Source of the DNA: Crocosphaera sp.
Lineage (GTDB): Bacteria > Cyanobacteriota > Cyanobacteriia > Cyanobacteriales > Microcystaceae
Direction: 5' to 3'
NCBI GenBank assembly: GCA_030065735.1
Contig: JASJDD010000014.1
Location: forward strand, 1-45,778
Length of the DNA stretch: 45,778 nucleotides
Shown: in pieces, positions 23,590-33,019 of the stretch
Position numbering within the stretch: position 1 is the stretch's first letter
How the letters are laid out: every line of letters begins with the position of its first letter
Program-made: the position numbers and the translations under genes
The notes under the pieces: model-generated
Databases searched by the model: none
Told to the model about the DNA's origin: nothing
Seen by the model: only the letters and a program-made list of their open reading frames with translations

Positions 23590-25716
23590 ATGATAATTAA
23601 GGACTTAATCAAAACTCTGAATGAATGGCTATATAAGCATCGTATTGCACTAGGAATCTTAGTTTTATATAGCGTGGTTGCCTTATCATTAATGGCACCA
23701 ATGGCCTCATCAAAAATTATTAATGGCATGTTTGGTGATACCGCTTCCCATGTTGGTTATATTGCTCAAGCAAGAACTGCTATTATAGAAGGACAATTTC
23801 CCTTAAGAGTTGCACCGCTTGAAGACAATGGTTGGCGTTATCCAGGGTTTCAATTTTATAGTCAATTACCCTATTTTATCGGAGGTTGGTTTTACAAATT
23901 AGTTACACCAACCAATCCCTACGAAGCTTATAAATTAGTAATTATACTCGCTTTAATCATCGGGGGATTTTACATTTATCGCTTAAGCTTAAAATTAACC
24001 CAATCCCGTATTGCTGCGATTTTAAGTGGAATTGCTTATATGTCTGCTCCTTATTTTTTAAATAATATTCATGCCAGAGGAGCCTTTACTGAAGCCATTG
24101 CTCAAGGTATTTTTCCTGTTGTTTTATACTATGTTATTCAATGTTACTTAACAGGAAAACGACGTTATCTAATTCTCAGTGCCATTAGTTGGTTTTGTTT
24201 AGCCGTTACTCATATTATCACCTTTGTTTACGGTACCTTATTCATTGCTCTTTTAGCCCTAATTGTTGTTATTCAAACGAGAAAAACTGACTTTACCTTT
24301 TCCCGTTTACTTCCTCCCCTGCAAGGGTACGGTTTAGGATGGTTACTCGGCTTTTATTTTTTGGCACCGGTTGTCTTTATTTCTCCTTATCTTTCTATTC
24401 GTAAGCAACTCGAAGTTATCAACCCGTTTGGCACCAATACTTATACACCCCTGGCTAACTTATTCTCTCCCACTTCCTTACCCCCTGAACCCTCACAAAC
24501 TGGTGTCGCTGGAACCTATGGCTTACACCCGGCGGTAGGATGGATTTTATTAGGAGCTTGGGGTGTGGTTATGTACTATCATTATTTTTCCCCTTCTCTG
24601 CCCCCCAAATTACAACAAACTCGTCCTTATCTATTGGGGTTACTGTGGGTATTTGGGGTTGCATTATTTTTAACCTGGAGTCCGATTGATATTTGGAGTA
24701 TTTTACCCCGTCAACTCTGGGTAACTCAGTTTACCTTCCGTTTTCTCACCCATGTGATGTGGGCTGGGGCCTTATTAACCGCCTACGCCACTGTCTTAAT
24801 CTTTCGCAAAAGACTCGATCGCCGTCATTTAATTATTGGTATCCTAGTGATTATCTTAGCCAGTCGTCCTTGGCTGCCGGCACCCAAAGGAACCTTAACC
24901 GTTGATGAATTAAAAAAAGAACCCCTATTCCGCTATTCTGGTGCCTTAGACTATCTTTATCGTCCCCCCATCAAAACCCTCTACGGTAAAGCAGAATTAC
25001 CCCTTTTAAATCCTGACTGGATTCCTGGATATGGCACTTGGAATACGTTTGTCAATCATCCCTTAATCCTAGAAGCGGAATTAACTTATCCTGCATGGGA
25101 AGAAGGAGAAAACCCTGTACTTTTTATCGAAGGAGAAGTTCCTTTAGAAAATATTGCCGATACTGCCACCTTAGAAGTTCAGATTAGTGGTAAAGTTGTG
25201 GGTTCATTTCCCCTAATTTCCCGTGAATTAAAAGGAGAGGTTCCTTTTCCACCCCTTCCTGAATCTAGCAATGATTTTGGTCTAAAATTTGTAGTCAAAG
25301 GGGCAACTCGTGATGGCCAACCGTTGAACATTCGCGTTAAACAACTGTTTTTAGACGGGATGTTACCCAAACATACCTTAATTCCTGTCACCGAAACAGA
25401 AGATAACTGTCAGCAACAAGGAGTGAGTACGGTTTGTGAAATTACGGTGACAGAAGAGGCCCATATTGTGCAGTTACCCGTGTTGTATTATCCCGATATG
25501 TTAAAAGTTTGGGTCGATGACCAGCGATTTAAAAAGATTTTTGCAGTTCATTATCGAGACTATAATTTAACAGGATTAGACCTGAAACCAGGGACTTATA
25601 CGATTCGGACTACCTTTCATGGGTTAGCCTGGGCTAACTGGATTAGTGGTTTGGCTTGGTTAGGGTTAATTAGTTTAATTATTTTGCCTAATTTTGGCCA
25701 TTTTAAAGCCAATTAA
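23590..25716 (+). CDS. Large polytopic membrane protein, PTPS-related family
   Basis: The 708-residue protein has 12 or more helices in its first 430 residues and a C-terminal soluble beta-rich region (about 440-680) before a last helix. The start region GMFGDTASHVGYIAQA, PLRVAPLEDNGWRYPGFQF and APYFLNNIHARGAFTEAIAQG (quoted in part) is typical of the 6-pyruvoyl-tetrahydropterin-synthase-related membrane family. Despite its name that family resembles GT-C glycosyltransferases. It probably acts on a lipid-linked oligosaccharide at the outer side of the membrane, together with the preceding gene. The C-terminal region is likely periplasmic and may bind glycan. No catalytic residue can be named with confidence. 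Confidence 0.7.
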   Translation: MIIKDLIKTLNEWLYKHRIALGILVLYSVVALSLMAPMASSKIINGMFGDTASHVGYIAQARTAIIEGQFPLRVAPLEDNGWRYPGFQFYSQLPYFIGGWFYKLVTPTNPYEAYKLVIILALIIGGFYIYRLSLKLTQSRIAAILSGIAYMSAPYFLNNIHARGAFTEAIAQGIFPVVLYYVIQCYLTGKRRYLILSAISWFCLAVTHIITFVYGTLFIALLALIVVIQTRKTDFTFSRLLPPLQGYGLGWLLGFYFLAPVVFISPYLSIRKQLEVINPFGTNTYTPLANLFSPTSLPPEPSQTGVAGTYGLHPAVGWILLGAWGVVMYYHYFSPSLPPKLQQTRPYLLGLLWVFGVALFLTWSPIDIWSILPRQLWVTQFTFRFLTHVMWAGALLTAYATVLIFRKRLDRRHLIIGILVIILASRPWLPAPKGTLTVDELKKEPLFRYSGALDYLYRPPIKTLYGKAELPLLNPDWIPGYGTWNTFVNHPLILEAELTYPAWEEGENPVLFIEGEVPLENIADTATLEVQISGKVVGSFPLISRELKGEVPFPPLPESSNDFGLKFVVKGATRDGQPLNIRVKQLFLDGMLPKHTLIPVTETEDNCQQQGVSTVCEITVTEEAHIVQLPVLYYPDMLKVWVDDQRFKKIFAVHYRDYNLTGLDLKPGTYTIRTTFHGLAWANWISGLAWLGLISLIILPNFGHFKAN

Positions 25717-25717
25717 A

Positions 25718-25807
25718 TTCTGACTTCTGACTTCTGTGCGATAGCGCCGGAACGTAGTGAGGAACTTCTGACTTCTGACTTCTGACTTCTGGCTTCTGAC
25801 TTCTTGA
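25718..25807. repeat. Heptanucleotide tandem repeat (TTCTGAC)n with a 28-base interruption
   Basis: Three units (25718-25738) and six units (25766-25807) of TTCTGAC or close variants flank an unrelated insert (25739-25765, with GCGATAGCGCC and AACGTAGTGAGG). The repeat fills the gap between the PTPS-related gene and the WecG-like gene. It probably varies in copy number between strains. Confidence 0.75.
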
Positions 25808-25813
25808 AGAAAT

Positions 25814-26548
25814 ATGGTCATGTTAACTTCTCCTAAAACGTCTTCTGTTCTTGGGTTACCGGTTCATCTATCGGATAACTATACCCATTGGTTGCTGCAA
25901 TGTCGCCAAAAAGGTCAAGGGGTTCATGTGGTGACCATAAACGCAGAAATGGCTATGTTGGCCGAAAAAGACCCTCTGGTGGCTAAAATCATTAACGAAG
26001 CGGATTTAGTGATTCCTGATGGGGCTGGCGTGGTAATCTATCTAAAAATGAGGGGACAACAACAGCAACGTTGTCCAGGGATTGAATTAGCCCAGTCTTT
26101 GATTGAAGCCTTGGGAAGCAATGGTCAAGGGAATAGGATTGCTTTTTATGGCGGTAAACCGGGGGTAACAAAAGCGGCTGCCACTCAGTGGCGGGCTAAA
26201 CTACCTGACATTAATATCATTACCGCTCATGGTTATCTTTCCCCAGAAGAAGAGGAAACTTGGAAAAACACCCTAAAAGTGCAACAACCTAGCTTGATTT
26301 TGGTAGGGTTAGGGGTTCCTCGCCAAGAAGTCTGGATTCGTGAAAATAGAGCCTTATGTCCCCAAGCTATTTGGGTAGGCGTGGGGGGAAGTTTTGATAT
26401 TTGGTCAGGGACAAAAAAACGGGCCCCTGGTTGGTTACGAAACAATAACCTGGAATGGTTATATCGACTCTATCAAGAGCCTTGGCGTTGGCGCAGAATG
26501 TTGGTTTTACCGCAATTTTTCATCAAAGCCCTTTTTTCCCATCATTAA
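25814..26548 (+). CDS. WecG/TagA/CpsF family glycosyltransferase
   Basis: The 244-residue protein matches the family through VVTINAEMAMLAEKDPLVAK, ADLVIPDGAGVVIYLK, GVPRQEVWIRENRALCPQ, WVGVGGSFDIWSGTKKRAPG and NLEWLYRLYQEPWRWRRM. Members add N-acetyl-mannosaminuronic acid or ManNAc to a lipid-linked primer in enterobacterial antigen, teichoic acid or capsule synthesis. The conserved DG and GTKKRAP regions are intact. It ends the plus-strand glycan operon, 97 bases after the previous gene. The sugar it uses here cannot be told from sequence. Confidence 0.88.
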   Translation: MVMLTSPKTSSVLGLPVHLSDNYTHWLLQCRQKGQGVHVVTINAEMAMLAEKDPLVAKIINEADLVIPDGAGVVIYLKMRGQQQQRCPGIELAQSLIEALGSNGQGNRIAFYGGKPGVTKAAATQWRAKLPDINIITAHGYLSPEEEETWKNTLKVQQPSLILVGLGVPRQEVWIRENRALCPQAIWVGVGGSFDIWSGTKKRAPGWLRNNNLEWLYRLYQEPWRWRRMLVLPQFFIKALFSHH

Positions 26549-26571
26549 TTAAGATTTAACCCGAAGGGCTA

Positions 26572-27426
26572 TTAACGGCTTAAACTCAGGATTTCTGTCT
26601 CTAATATGGGTTGTTGTCCAATGCTTGGGTCTAATTTAACCGATTGCAGTAACTGTCGGAGTTGTTGAGATGCTTGAGAATTTTGGGGTTGTGATCGTCT
26701 CATTGTGGCTAAAGTATCCAACCGTTCATGCCAAAGATCGTAAGCTTGATAGAGTTTGATCCTCTCTTCAAGGGTGGCTGTTTCTAGTTGTTGTTTAAGA
26801 TTGGATTCTAGGATAACTGGTTGCAGTAACCCTTCGACTACAATATCATTAGCGCGATCGCCTTGATTACAAATGACTGATAAATACCAATGATAGGTAT
26901 TTTGGGAATGAGGGGTAGAGATGGGGGGAACTTTAGGCAATTTTAAGCTCATAATCCCTGCTTCTTCTGGGCCTGAGAAAGTTTGTTTTTCTACTAATTC
27001 GTCCTGAGGACCCCGTAGCACAAATTCAATTTCTATGTTGGCTGTAATAGCAGGAACAGAAAAGTATAAGGTGGGGGAGTTCACTGTCGTTTTTCCGCGA
27101 AGATTTTCTGGGATCAAAGCAATCAGTTCTTGAGGATTAAAGTGACATTGATTATCATTACGACGGGCTGCCGGTTTGCGTCTTTGGGGAGCTTGAACAA
27201 CTTCTTCATCTTCACTCTCCTCACTATTTTCAAGGTTTTGGGGTCGTCGACTCGCCCCACCTTTACGGCGATCGGGTACACTATCAGCGATAGACTCCTC
27301 CTGTTCATTAGAATTATTGGCACCGCTTGTGGTTTGGGTAGACCCTATACTGGGAAAAGAAAGTAAAATTAGGGAGGCTATCGTAACTGCCCCTGTCGTT
27401 GTTTTAATCGATTTCTGGTTCAACAT
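26572..27426 (-). CDS. DUF928 family exported protein
   Basis: The 284-residue protein has an N-terminal signal peptide (AVTIASLILLSFPSIGSTQT, ending near residue 31). A low-complexity region follows (about 35-90) with acidic and basic patches (ESEDEEVV, PQRRKPAARR). The DUF928 domain runs through CHFNPQELIALIPENL, TLYFSVPAI and the late YHWYLSVICNQ. DUF928 proteins are exported in cyanobacteria, often next to CHASE2 proteins. Here a CHASE2-GGDEF-EAL gene is divergently placed 280 bases away, which fits that link. The function is unknown. Confidence 0.85.
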   Translation of the reverse strand: MLNQKSIKTTTGAVTIASLILLSFPSIGSTQTTSGANNSNEQEESIADSVPDRRKGGASRRPQNLENSEESEDEEVVQAPQRRKPAARRNDNQCHFNPQELIALIPENLRGKTTVNSPTLYFSVPAITANIEIEFVLRGPQDELVEKQTFSGPEEAGIMSLKLPKVPPISTPHSQNTYHWYLSVICNQGDRANDIVVEGLLQPVILESNLKQQLETATLEERIKLYQAYDLWHERLDTLATMRRSQPQNSQASQQLRQLLQSVKLDPSIGQQPILETEILSLSR

Positions 27427-27708
27427 AGTTTCAGTGTCCTGAGCAATTCCTATAATGATTGAAAATTTCCTAAGTAATTGGGGTTTAAGATTTATGCTCT
27501 AAGATTAGATGCAATAATTAACGTAGTAGATTGAATAGACTTACCTCCTATCTTACTCTCCACTGTTGTTTTCCGTCCAGTTTTTGGGCTGAATTGTGAT
27601 TATGAATACACAAACGTTTCAGATTAACCCCCTTATTTCATTGGAATAGGAAATTATTGCTGAGCAACACTATCTCATTTTTTTGTTTACTTATTCATCG
27701 AAACTGTA
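27427..27708. other. Divergent gap between the DUF928 and CHASE2 genes
   Basis: This 282-base AT-rich gap must carry both promoters. I see no convincing -35/-10 pair, hairpin or repeat. On the plus strand no ribosome site precedes the GTG at 27709. Confidence 0.3.
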
Positions 27709-30324
27709 GTGATCACTAAGTTACATCAAGTAATTCGTTCTTTTCTCGTTGATAATAGTAACGAGCCATCTTCTCAAGAAACTCAGAAGATTACTGTTAA
27801 CTCAGGTAACAATTTCCCCAGACAATGGAAACAACGTTGGTTCTTTTCTCTACGTTCTATTTTTCTTTCCAGTCTTTTAGTGACTGGGGGAATCATTGCT
27901 CTAAGACAAATTGGTCATTTACAATTTTTAGAGTTAGTTGCTTATGATCAAATGGTGAGAATTAAATCTCCCCAAAGTTCTGACCCCCGTTTGTTGATTG
28001 TTGGCGTGGATGAAGCCGATATTAAACAACAAAAACAATGGCCTTTATCCGATGAAGTGATTGCTCAAGTTTTGAATCAATTACAACGTTATAATCCTAA
28101 ATTAATTGCCCTCGATATTTATCGAGATCTACCCCATCCTCCTGGTACTGAAACTTTAAAAAAAGCTCTAGAAAAAGATAACGTTATTGTTGTTAAACAA
28201 CTTCCTAATACAGATTATCCTGGTGTTCCTGCGCCTAAAAATGTTCCCAAAAATCGAGTAGGATTTAGTGATTTACCTATTGATCCTGATAATGTGGTAC
28301 GTCGCAGTTTTTTGTATGTTGAAACTCCTTCTGGAAAAATCCAAGAATATTCTTTGGCTTTACAAACTGTTTTAAATTATTTGGGTAATAATCAGAATCA
28401 ATCTTTTCAAGTCACCCCTGACTATTTCAAGCTAAATTCTACGAAATTTGATCGCCTTCAAAGTCATTCTGGTGGCTATATTTTACCCGAAAGTGAAGCA
28501 GTGGGTTGGCAAATTTTAATCAAATATCGCTCAAAAAGAATAGCAAAAATCATCTCTTTAACGGATATTTTAAAAGGAAATTTTGATCCAAGTTTAGTTA
28601 AAGATAAAATTGTCTTAATTGGGGTAACAAGTCCCAACGAAAAAGATACCTTTCCCACCCCTTATAGTGCTACAGAAACAGAAAACTTTGAAATGGCCGG
28701 GGTTGAAATTCATGGACAAATTGTCAGTCAACTACTAGGAACGATTTTAGACGATGAACAAGCGTTTTGGTTTTGGACTGAAAGAGGAGAGTGGGTGTGG
28801 ATTTGGTTTTGGTCTTTATTAGGAGGGGTCGTTGTCTGGCGATCGCAACGTCTCTGGATTTTAGGACGTGATGTGATCATTGTAATGGTAGGATTATGTC
28901 TACTATGTTTCTTGATCTTTACCCAATCTGGTTGGGTTCCTTTTGTTCCACCTTTACTGAGTTTTTTAATAGCAGGGACCTGTATTTTAGCTTATAAAAC
29001 CGTTTATCATACCTATCATGATCCCTTGACAGGATTGGCTAACCGAAGGGCCTTAGAAAGAAAATTACAACAACTCAATCAGAAAAAAAGCTCTCAGCCA
29101 TCAGAATCAGTGGTGGTTTTATTTATTAATGTCAATCGTTTTAAAACGATTAACGATGGTTTAGGCCATCAAGCTGGAGATTTTTTATTAATTACCATCT
29201 CCCAACGTCTACAACAACAGCTTGATTCTCAGGAGCATTTGGGACGGGTTGGAGGGGATGAATTTGCTATTTGGTTATTAAAACCAGTTACGGATAAGCA
29301 AGAGGTGATCCTCTTTGCTGAAAAATTACAACAGGTGTTAAGTCAACCCCTATTTTGGCAAGGACAAGAAATTTGTACTACCGTAACAGTGGGGATTTCT
29401 TTCCAGGAGATAGGAAAAAACTTTCATGGCCCAGAATTACTCCGTTATGCTGATATTGCCATGCACAAAGCTAAAGAAATTAATTCCTCTCGTCCCCAAA
29501 TCTTTGAGCCAGAAATGGAGGTCCAAGCCGAAGAAGTTTGCCTTTTAGAAACGGATTTACGTTCGGGGATCGAGCAGAAAGAATTTCAACTGTACTATCA
29601 ACCGATATTTTCTTTAAAAACAGAAAAAATTGCTGGCTTTGAAGCGTTAGTCCGCTGGAATTCTAAAACGCGGGGGTTTGTTTCTCCGGGGGACTTTATT
29701 CCTCTGGCTGAAGAAACTGGATTAATTGTTCGTCTGGGAGAATGGATTTTAACGGAAGCTTGTGATCAGATTGGAGATTGGCATGAGCGATTTCCTCGCA
29801 ATCCTGCTCTAATTATGAGTGTGAATCTCTCCGGTCGTCAATTTTCTGAACCGAACTTAGTTAAACGAATTAAAAAGATTCTCGATGGGTCAGGCATTGA
29901 AGAGGATCAATTAAAATTAGAAATCACCGAAAGTATGATGATGAATAATGTAGAAGAGGCTATTATTCTTCTCAATCGTCTCAAAGAGTTAGGATTACGG
30001 TTAAGTATTGATGATTTTGGGACAGGTTACTCGTCTTTGAGTTATTTACATCGTTTTCCTGTGGATACCTTGAAAGTTGATAAATCTTTTGTGGGACGTA
30101 TGGAGGAAGGAAAAGACAGTGATAAATACATTCAAATTGTGCAAACGATCATTTCTTTGGGTCATAATTTAGATTTAGATGTCATTGCTGAAGGGATTGA
30201 AACCGAAGGACAAAAGGACATTTTAAAATCTCTCGATTGTGAATATGGTCAGGGTTATTTATTCTCTCGTCCTCTTTCGAGTGAAAATGCAGAAGCTTTA
30301 TTAGCTCAAGAAAATCCGAATTAA
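27709..30324 (+). CDS. CHASE2-GGDEF-EAL cyclic di-GMP enzyme
   Basis: After a signal-anchor helix (about 47-64) comes a periplasmic CHASE2 sensor (about 75-350, YDQMVRIKSPQSSDPRLLIV and ALDIYRDLPHP). Two or three membrane helices follow (360-430). The GGDEF domain has GRVGGDEFAIW at 513-523. The usual inhibitory RxxD site five residues before GGDEF is replaced by DSQE, so product inhibition may be weak. The EAL domain has FEALVRWN (EAL at 645-647), LKLEITESMMM, LSIDDFGTGYSSLSYL and VIAEGIETEG. Both active sites look intact, so the enzyme could make and degrade c-di-GMP. The start is a GTG without a clear ribosome site; no better start is in frame nearby. Confidence 0.88.
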   Translation: MITKLHQVIRSFLVDNSNEPSSQETQKITVNSGNNFPRQWKQRWFFSLRSIFLSSLLVTGGIIALRQIGHLQFLELVAYDQMVRIKSPQSSDPRLLIVGVDEADIKQQKQWPLSDEVIAQVLNQLQRYNPKLIALDIYRDLPHPPGTETLKKALEKDNVIVVKQLPNTDYPGVPAPKNVPKNRVGFSDLPIDPDNVVRRSFLYVETPSGKIQEYSLALQTVLNYLGNNQNQSFQVTPDYFKLNSTKFDRLQSHSGGYILPESEAVGWQILIKYRSKRIAKIISLTDILKGNFDPSLVKDKIVLIGVTSPNEKDTFPTPYSATETENFEMAGVEIHGQIVSQLLGTILDDEQAFWFWTERGEWVWIWFWSLLGGVVVWRSQRLWILGRDVIIVMVGLCLLCFLIFTQSGWVPFVPPLLSFLIAGTCILAYKTVYHTYHDPLTGLANRRALERKLQQLNQKKSSQPSESVVVLFINVNRFKTINDGLGHQAGDFLLITISQRLQQQLDSQEHLGRVGGDEFAIWLLKPVTDKQEVILFAEKLQQVLSQPLFWQGQEICTTVTVGISFQEIGKNFHGPELLRYADIAMHKAKEINSSRPQIFEPEMEVQAEEVCLLETDLRSGIEQKEFQLYYQPIFSLKTEKIAGFEALVRWNSKTRGFVSPGDFIPLAEETGLIVRLGEWILTEACDQIGDWHERFPRNPALIMSVNLSGRQFSEPNLVKRIKKILDGSGIEEDQLKLEITESMMMNNVEEAIILLNRLKELGLRLSIDDFGTGYSSLSYLHRFPVDTLKVDKSFVGRMEEGKDSDKYIQIVQTIISLGHNLDLDVIAEGIETEGQKDILKSLDCEYGQGYLFSRPLSSENAEALLAQENPN

Positions 30325-30824
30325 TAGTTAATGGTATTAAACCTCTACAGCAATATTTGTCTCGAAAAAAAGCATCAGAAAATTTCAAAATACTTTGCTT
30401 TACAGAATTACCCATTTGTCAAGAGCAGTTTATAAAAGTTAAAAATTGCTTTTTAAAACGTTACAATTTACTAAATCGATTTAGAGAAAAATTAGGCAAT
30501 AGGAAAGTGTGGTTGACGAAGTTTAGAGGCTAACCAAGAAACAATAAACTTCTAGTCAGACCTAGCAGCGCATTCTAACTGATAAAAAGAGTAACACAAA
30601 AATAACCACAATGCAAATATCAGGCAAAATTAGTCAAAATCAAGCAAAAAAAATAGATTGTTAACTTGTGTAAATTAGAGGTTTTGTTTGGTAAATTGAA
30701 TATTGATTGGTTGTATATATAAGTATAATTTATAAATTATCTCCATTTGGCCATCCCACACTCACTCTGAACTCAGGTTATCTAAGGTTATAATTAGAAC
30801 TAGGAAAATTGTAGTTGAGTTAAG
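30325..30824. other. 500-base AT-rich intergenic region
   Basis: I find no gene, tRNA or strong hairpin. The last 40 bases hold TATAAT at 30789-30794, about 30 bases before the ATG at 30825, without a good -35 box. The sequence CCATCCCACACT near 30752 resembles the inverse of the GGGAAGTGTGGGA repeat seen at 7581 and 45413. Confidence 0.3.
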
Positions 30825-31916
30825 ATGGCCGATTCTGCTGAGATTAAGACTCTAATTAGAGAACAATTACCGAGTATTCTGGCCGAAGATGCAAGTATTC
30901 GGGATTTTATCTTGCGGACGGTTTCAGACTATTATTCACCTAAAGGAGAAACAGATCGGAAGTTCGAGGAATTTAAAGAACGGGTTGATCGCATTTTAGA
31001 CGAATTACAACGAGATAGGGAAGAACAAGCCCGTAAATGGGATGAACAACGACAGCTATGGCAGGAAAATAACCATAAATGGGATGAACAAAAACAGCTA
31101 TGGCAGGAAAATAACCATAAATGGGATGAACAACGACAGCTATGGCAGGAAAATAACCGTAAATGGGATGAACAACGACAGCTATGGGATGAACAACGAC
31201 AGCTATGGGATGAAAATAACCGTAAATGGGATGAACAACGACAGCTATGGGATGAAAATAACCGTAAATGGGATGAACAAAAACAGCTATGGGATGAACA
31301 ACGACAGCTATGGCAGGAAAATAACCGTAAATGGGATGAACAACGACAGCTATGGCAGGAAAATAACCGTAAATGGGATGAACAACGACAGCTATGGGAT
31401 GAAAATAACCGTCGTTTGGATAATTTTATCCATGAACAAAACCAGAAATGGCACGAACAACACCAACAAAATCAAGAAACCTTAGCAGAAATTAAACAGA
31501 TGAATCGTAAGCATGATAGCACCATTGGGGCTTTAGGTTCCCGTTGGGGGCTATTTTCTGAAAGGAGTTTTCGTAATGCTTTGGCTGCTATTTTAGAAGA
31601 ATCTTTCGGGGTAGAAGTGTTAAATATTAATGATTATGATTCTGATGGTATCGTTTTTGGACGACCCGATCAAGTAGAAATTGATGTCATTATCAAAAAT
31701 GGTTTAGTCATTGTTTGTGAAATTAAATCTTCCATGAGTAAATCAGATATATATACTTTTAGTCGTAAAGTGGAATTTTATCAACAAAAATATCAGCGTC
31801 AAGTCAATCGCAAAATCGTCGTTTCACCCATGATTGATGACACGGCTTTTCCGATTGCAGAAAGTTTAGGAATTGAAGTGTATAGCTATGCTGATGATGT
31901 ATATGTTGAGAATTAG
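30825..31916 (+). CDS. DUF3782 protein: Trp-heptad coiled coil plus PD-(D/E)XK nuclease-like domain
   Basis: The 363-residue protein begins with a helical region (EIKTLIREQLPSILAED). Residues 71-196 then consist of 18 consecutive heptads of the type KWDEQRQ / LWQENNR, each with Trp at the same place. In DNA this is 42-base units plus two that carry an extra 21 bases. The C-terminal part (about 235-363) is a PD-(D/E)XK nuclease-like fold, with VEIDVIIKNGLVIVCEIKSS giving the D...ExK site. The family is common in cyanobacteria, often with a variable coiled coil; its role is not established. The repeat length here is unusual, and slippage between units is likely. No partner gene lies beside it. 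Confidence 0.85.
   Translation: MADSAEIKTLIREQLPSILAEDASIRDFILRTVSDYYSPKGETDRKFEEFKERVDRILDELQRDREEQARKWDEQRQLWQENNHKWDEQKQLWQENNHKWDEQRQLWQENNRKWDEQRQLWDEQRQLWDENNRKWDEQRQLWDENNRKWDEQKQLWDEQRQLWQENNRKWDEQRQLWQENNRKWDEQRQLWDENNRRLDNFIHEQNQKWHEQHQQNQETLAEIKQMNRKHDSTIGALGSRWGLFSERSFRNALAAILEESFGVEVLNINDYDSDGIVFGRPDQVEIDVIIKNGLVIVCEIKSSMSKSDIYTFSRKVEFYQQKYQRQVNRKIVVSPMIDDTAFPIAESLGIEVYSYADDVYVEN
31035..31412 (+). repeat. In-frame tandem repeat (42-base units) in the DUF3782 gene
   Basis: Units of 42 bases (KWDEQRQLWQENNR) occur eight times; two of them contain an extra DEQRQLW, giving 63 bases. All are multiples of 21 bases, so copy-number changes would keep frame. The single differences (R/K at position 6, Q/D at position 10, H/R at position 14) suggest recent gene conversion or slippage. 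Confidence 0.9.
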
Positions 31917-32036
31917 TATTATTTCTTGGGAGAGAAAAATAAACAGTAGGGTTAAGATTTGATTATAAGTAGATGTTCTCAACCATAAACCTTATAAAAA
32001 TAGCGTCAATTTGAGAAGGGGTTTTAATCTGTAGCT

Positions 32037-32912
32037 ATGGTGAGAAGTAAGATTACTCATCACACACCTTTTTTGATCATGCTTCCTCCTATTTTTAGCG
32101 AATCTTTGAGAGTAGAAAGGTTAACCATTCCCATTAAGGGATTGTCTTCCCTCTTAGAAGGAACAAAAATTGTGCAACTTTCTGATTTGCATGATGATGG
32201 ACTTTGTTTATCTCCTCAATTACTCACTCAAGCGATTACCTTAAGCAATGAACAAAAACCTGATCTTGTTGTACTGACTGGAGACTACATTACCAACGAA
32301 CCAAACACTATCTATAATTTAGCTCCCAAATTGAAATTATTGCAAAGTCGAGTGGGAATTTATGCCGTTTTGGGGAATCATGATTTTTTGTATCCTCATG
32401 CTAAACCAAAAGTTACCGAAGCGTTGACACAGGTAGGCATTAAAGTTCTCTGGAATGAAATTGTTAGTCCTTTAGGGGATAATTTACCCATCGTTGGATT
32501 AGCGGATTTGTGGTCGTCAGAGTTCAACCCTGACCCCATTATGTCTCAACTTTCTCAATCGAAGCCTTGTTTAGTGTTGTCCCATAATCCTGATAGTGCT
32601 AGTATCCTACAACAGTGGCGCGTTGATTTACAATTATCTGGTCATACTCATGGGGGTCAAATTGTTATTCCTGGTTTTGGGCCGGGTTTAATGTTACTAC
32701 AACAACTTCGTCATCACATACCCCCTAAATTACAACAATGTATTCCCTATGTTAACCATTGTTCGGGAATTCTCAAAAACTGGGAATGGCATCAAGGATG
32801 GCATCATATTCGAGGAAACCAACTTTATATTAATCGGGGTTTGGGAACTTATTTTCCAGGACGATTTTTCTGTCCCCCAGAATTAACGGTTATTACCTTA
32901 GTCTCTTGTTGA
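32037..32912 (+). CDS. Calcineurin-like metallophosphoesterase (YaeI-type)
   Basis: The 291-residue protein has the five metal-binding blocks: VQLSDLHDDGL, VVLTGDYITNEP, VLGNHDFLY, LVLSHNPDS and LSGHTHGGQI. This is the pattern of YaeI-like phosphodiesterases, with the usual short cap. The family often acts on lipid or phosphodiester substrates near the membrane, but the substrate here is unknown. The ATG at 32037 is the first of two close Met codons; a start at residue 17 (MLPPIFSESLRVERL) is possible and would remove a weakly hydrophobic lead. A clear terminator follows the stop. Confidence 0.85.
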   Translation: MVRSKITHHTPFLIMLPPIFSESLRVERLTIPIKGLSSLLEGTKIVQLSDLHDDGLCLSPQLLTQAITLSNEQKPDLVVLTGDYITNEPNTIYNLAPKLKLLQSRVGIYAVLGNHDFLYPHAKPKVTEALTQVGIKVLWNEIVSPLGDNLPIVGLADLWSSEFNPDPIMSQLSQSKPCLVLSHNPDSASILQQWRVDLQLSGHTHGGQIVIPGFGPGLMLLQQLRHHIPPKLQQCIPYVNHCSGILKNWEWHQGWHHIRGNQLYINRGLGTYFPGRFFCPPELTVITLVSC

Positions 32913-32924
32913 ACTTTCAATGGG

Positions 32925-32954
32925 GAGAAGAGAATCTCTTCTCTCTATTTTTTT
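32925..32954 (+). terminator. Rho-independent terminator after the phosphoesterase gene
   Basis: GAGAAGAG-AAT-CTCTTCTC forms an 8-base stem and is followed by TCTATTTTTTT. It lies 12 bases past the stop and reads on the plus strand. Confidence 0.75.
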
Positions 32955-33019
32955 CAGCCATCTATAGGAAGTTTGGCTAAAATTCTGTTAATATGGTTTA
33001 AAAACTTAACTGATTAACT

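Noticed and set aside
26549-26571. AACCCGAAGGGCT hairpin as a terminator between the convergent WecG and DUF928 genes
   Set aside because: The stem has only three strong pairs and no T run on either strand.
31042-31485. A 147-codon open frame (MNNDSYGRKITVNG repeats) in the +1 frame of the DUF3782 gene
   Set aside because: It exists only because the 42-base repeat is open in two frames; the other frame has the conserved nuclease domain and a proper start.
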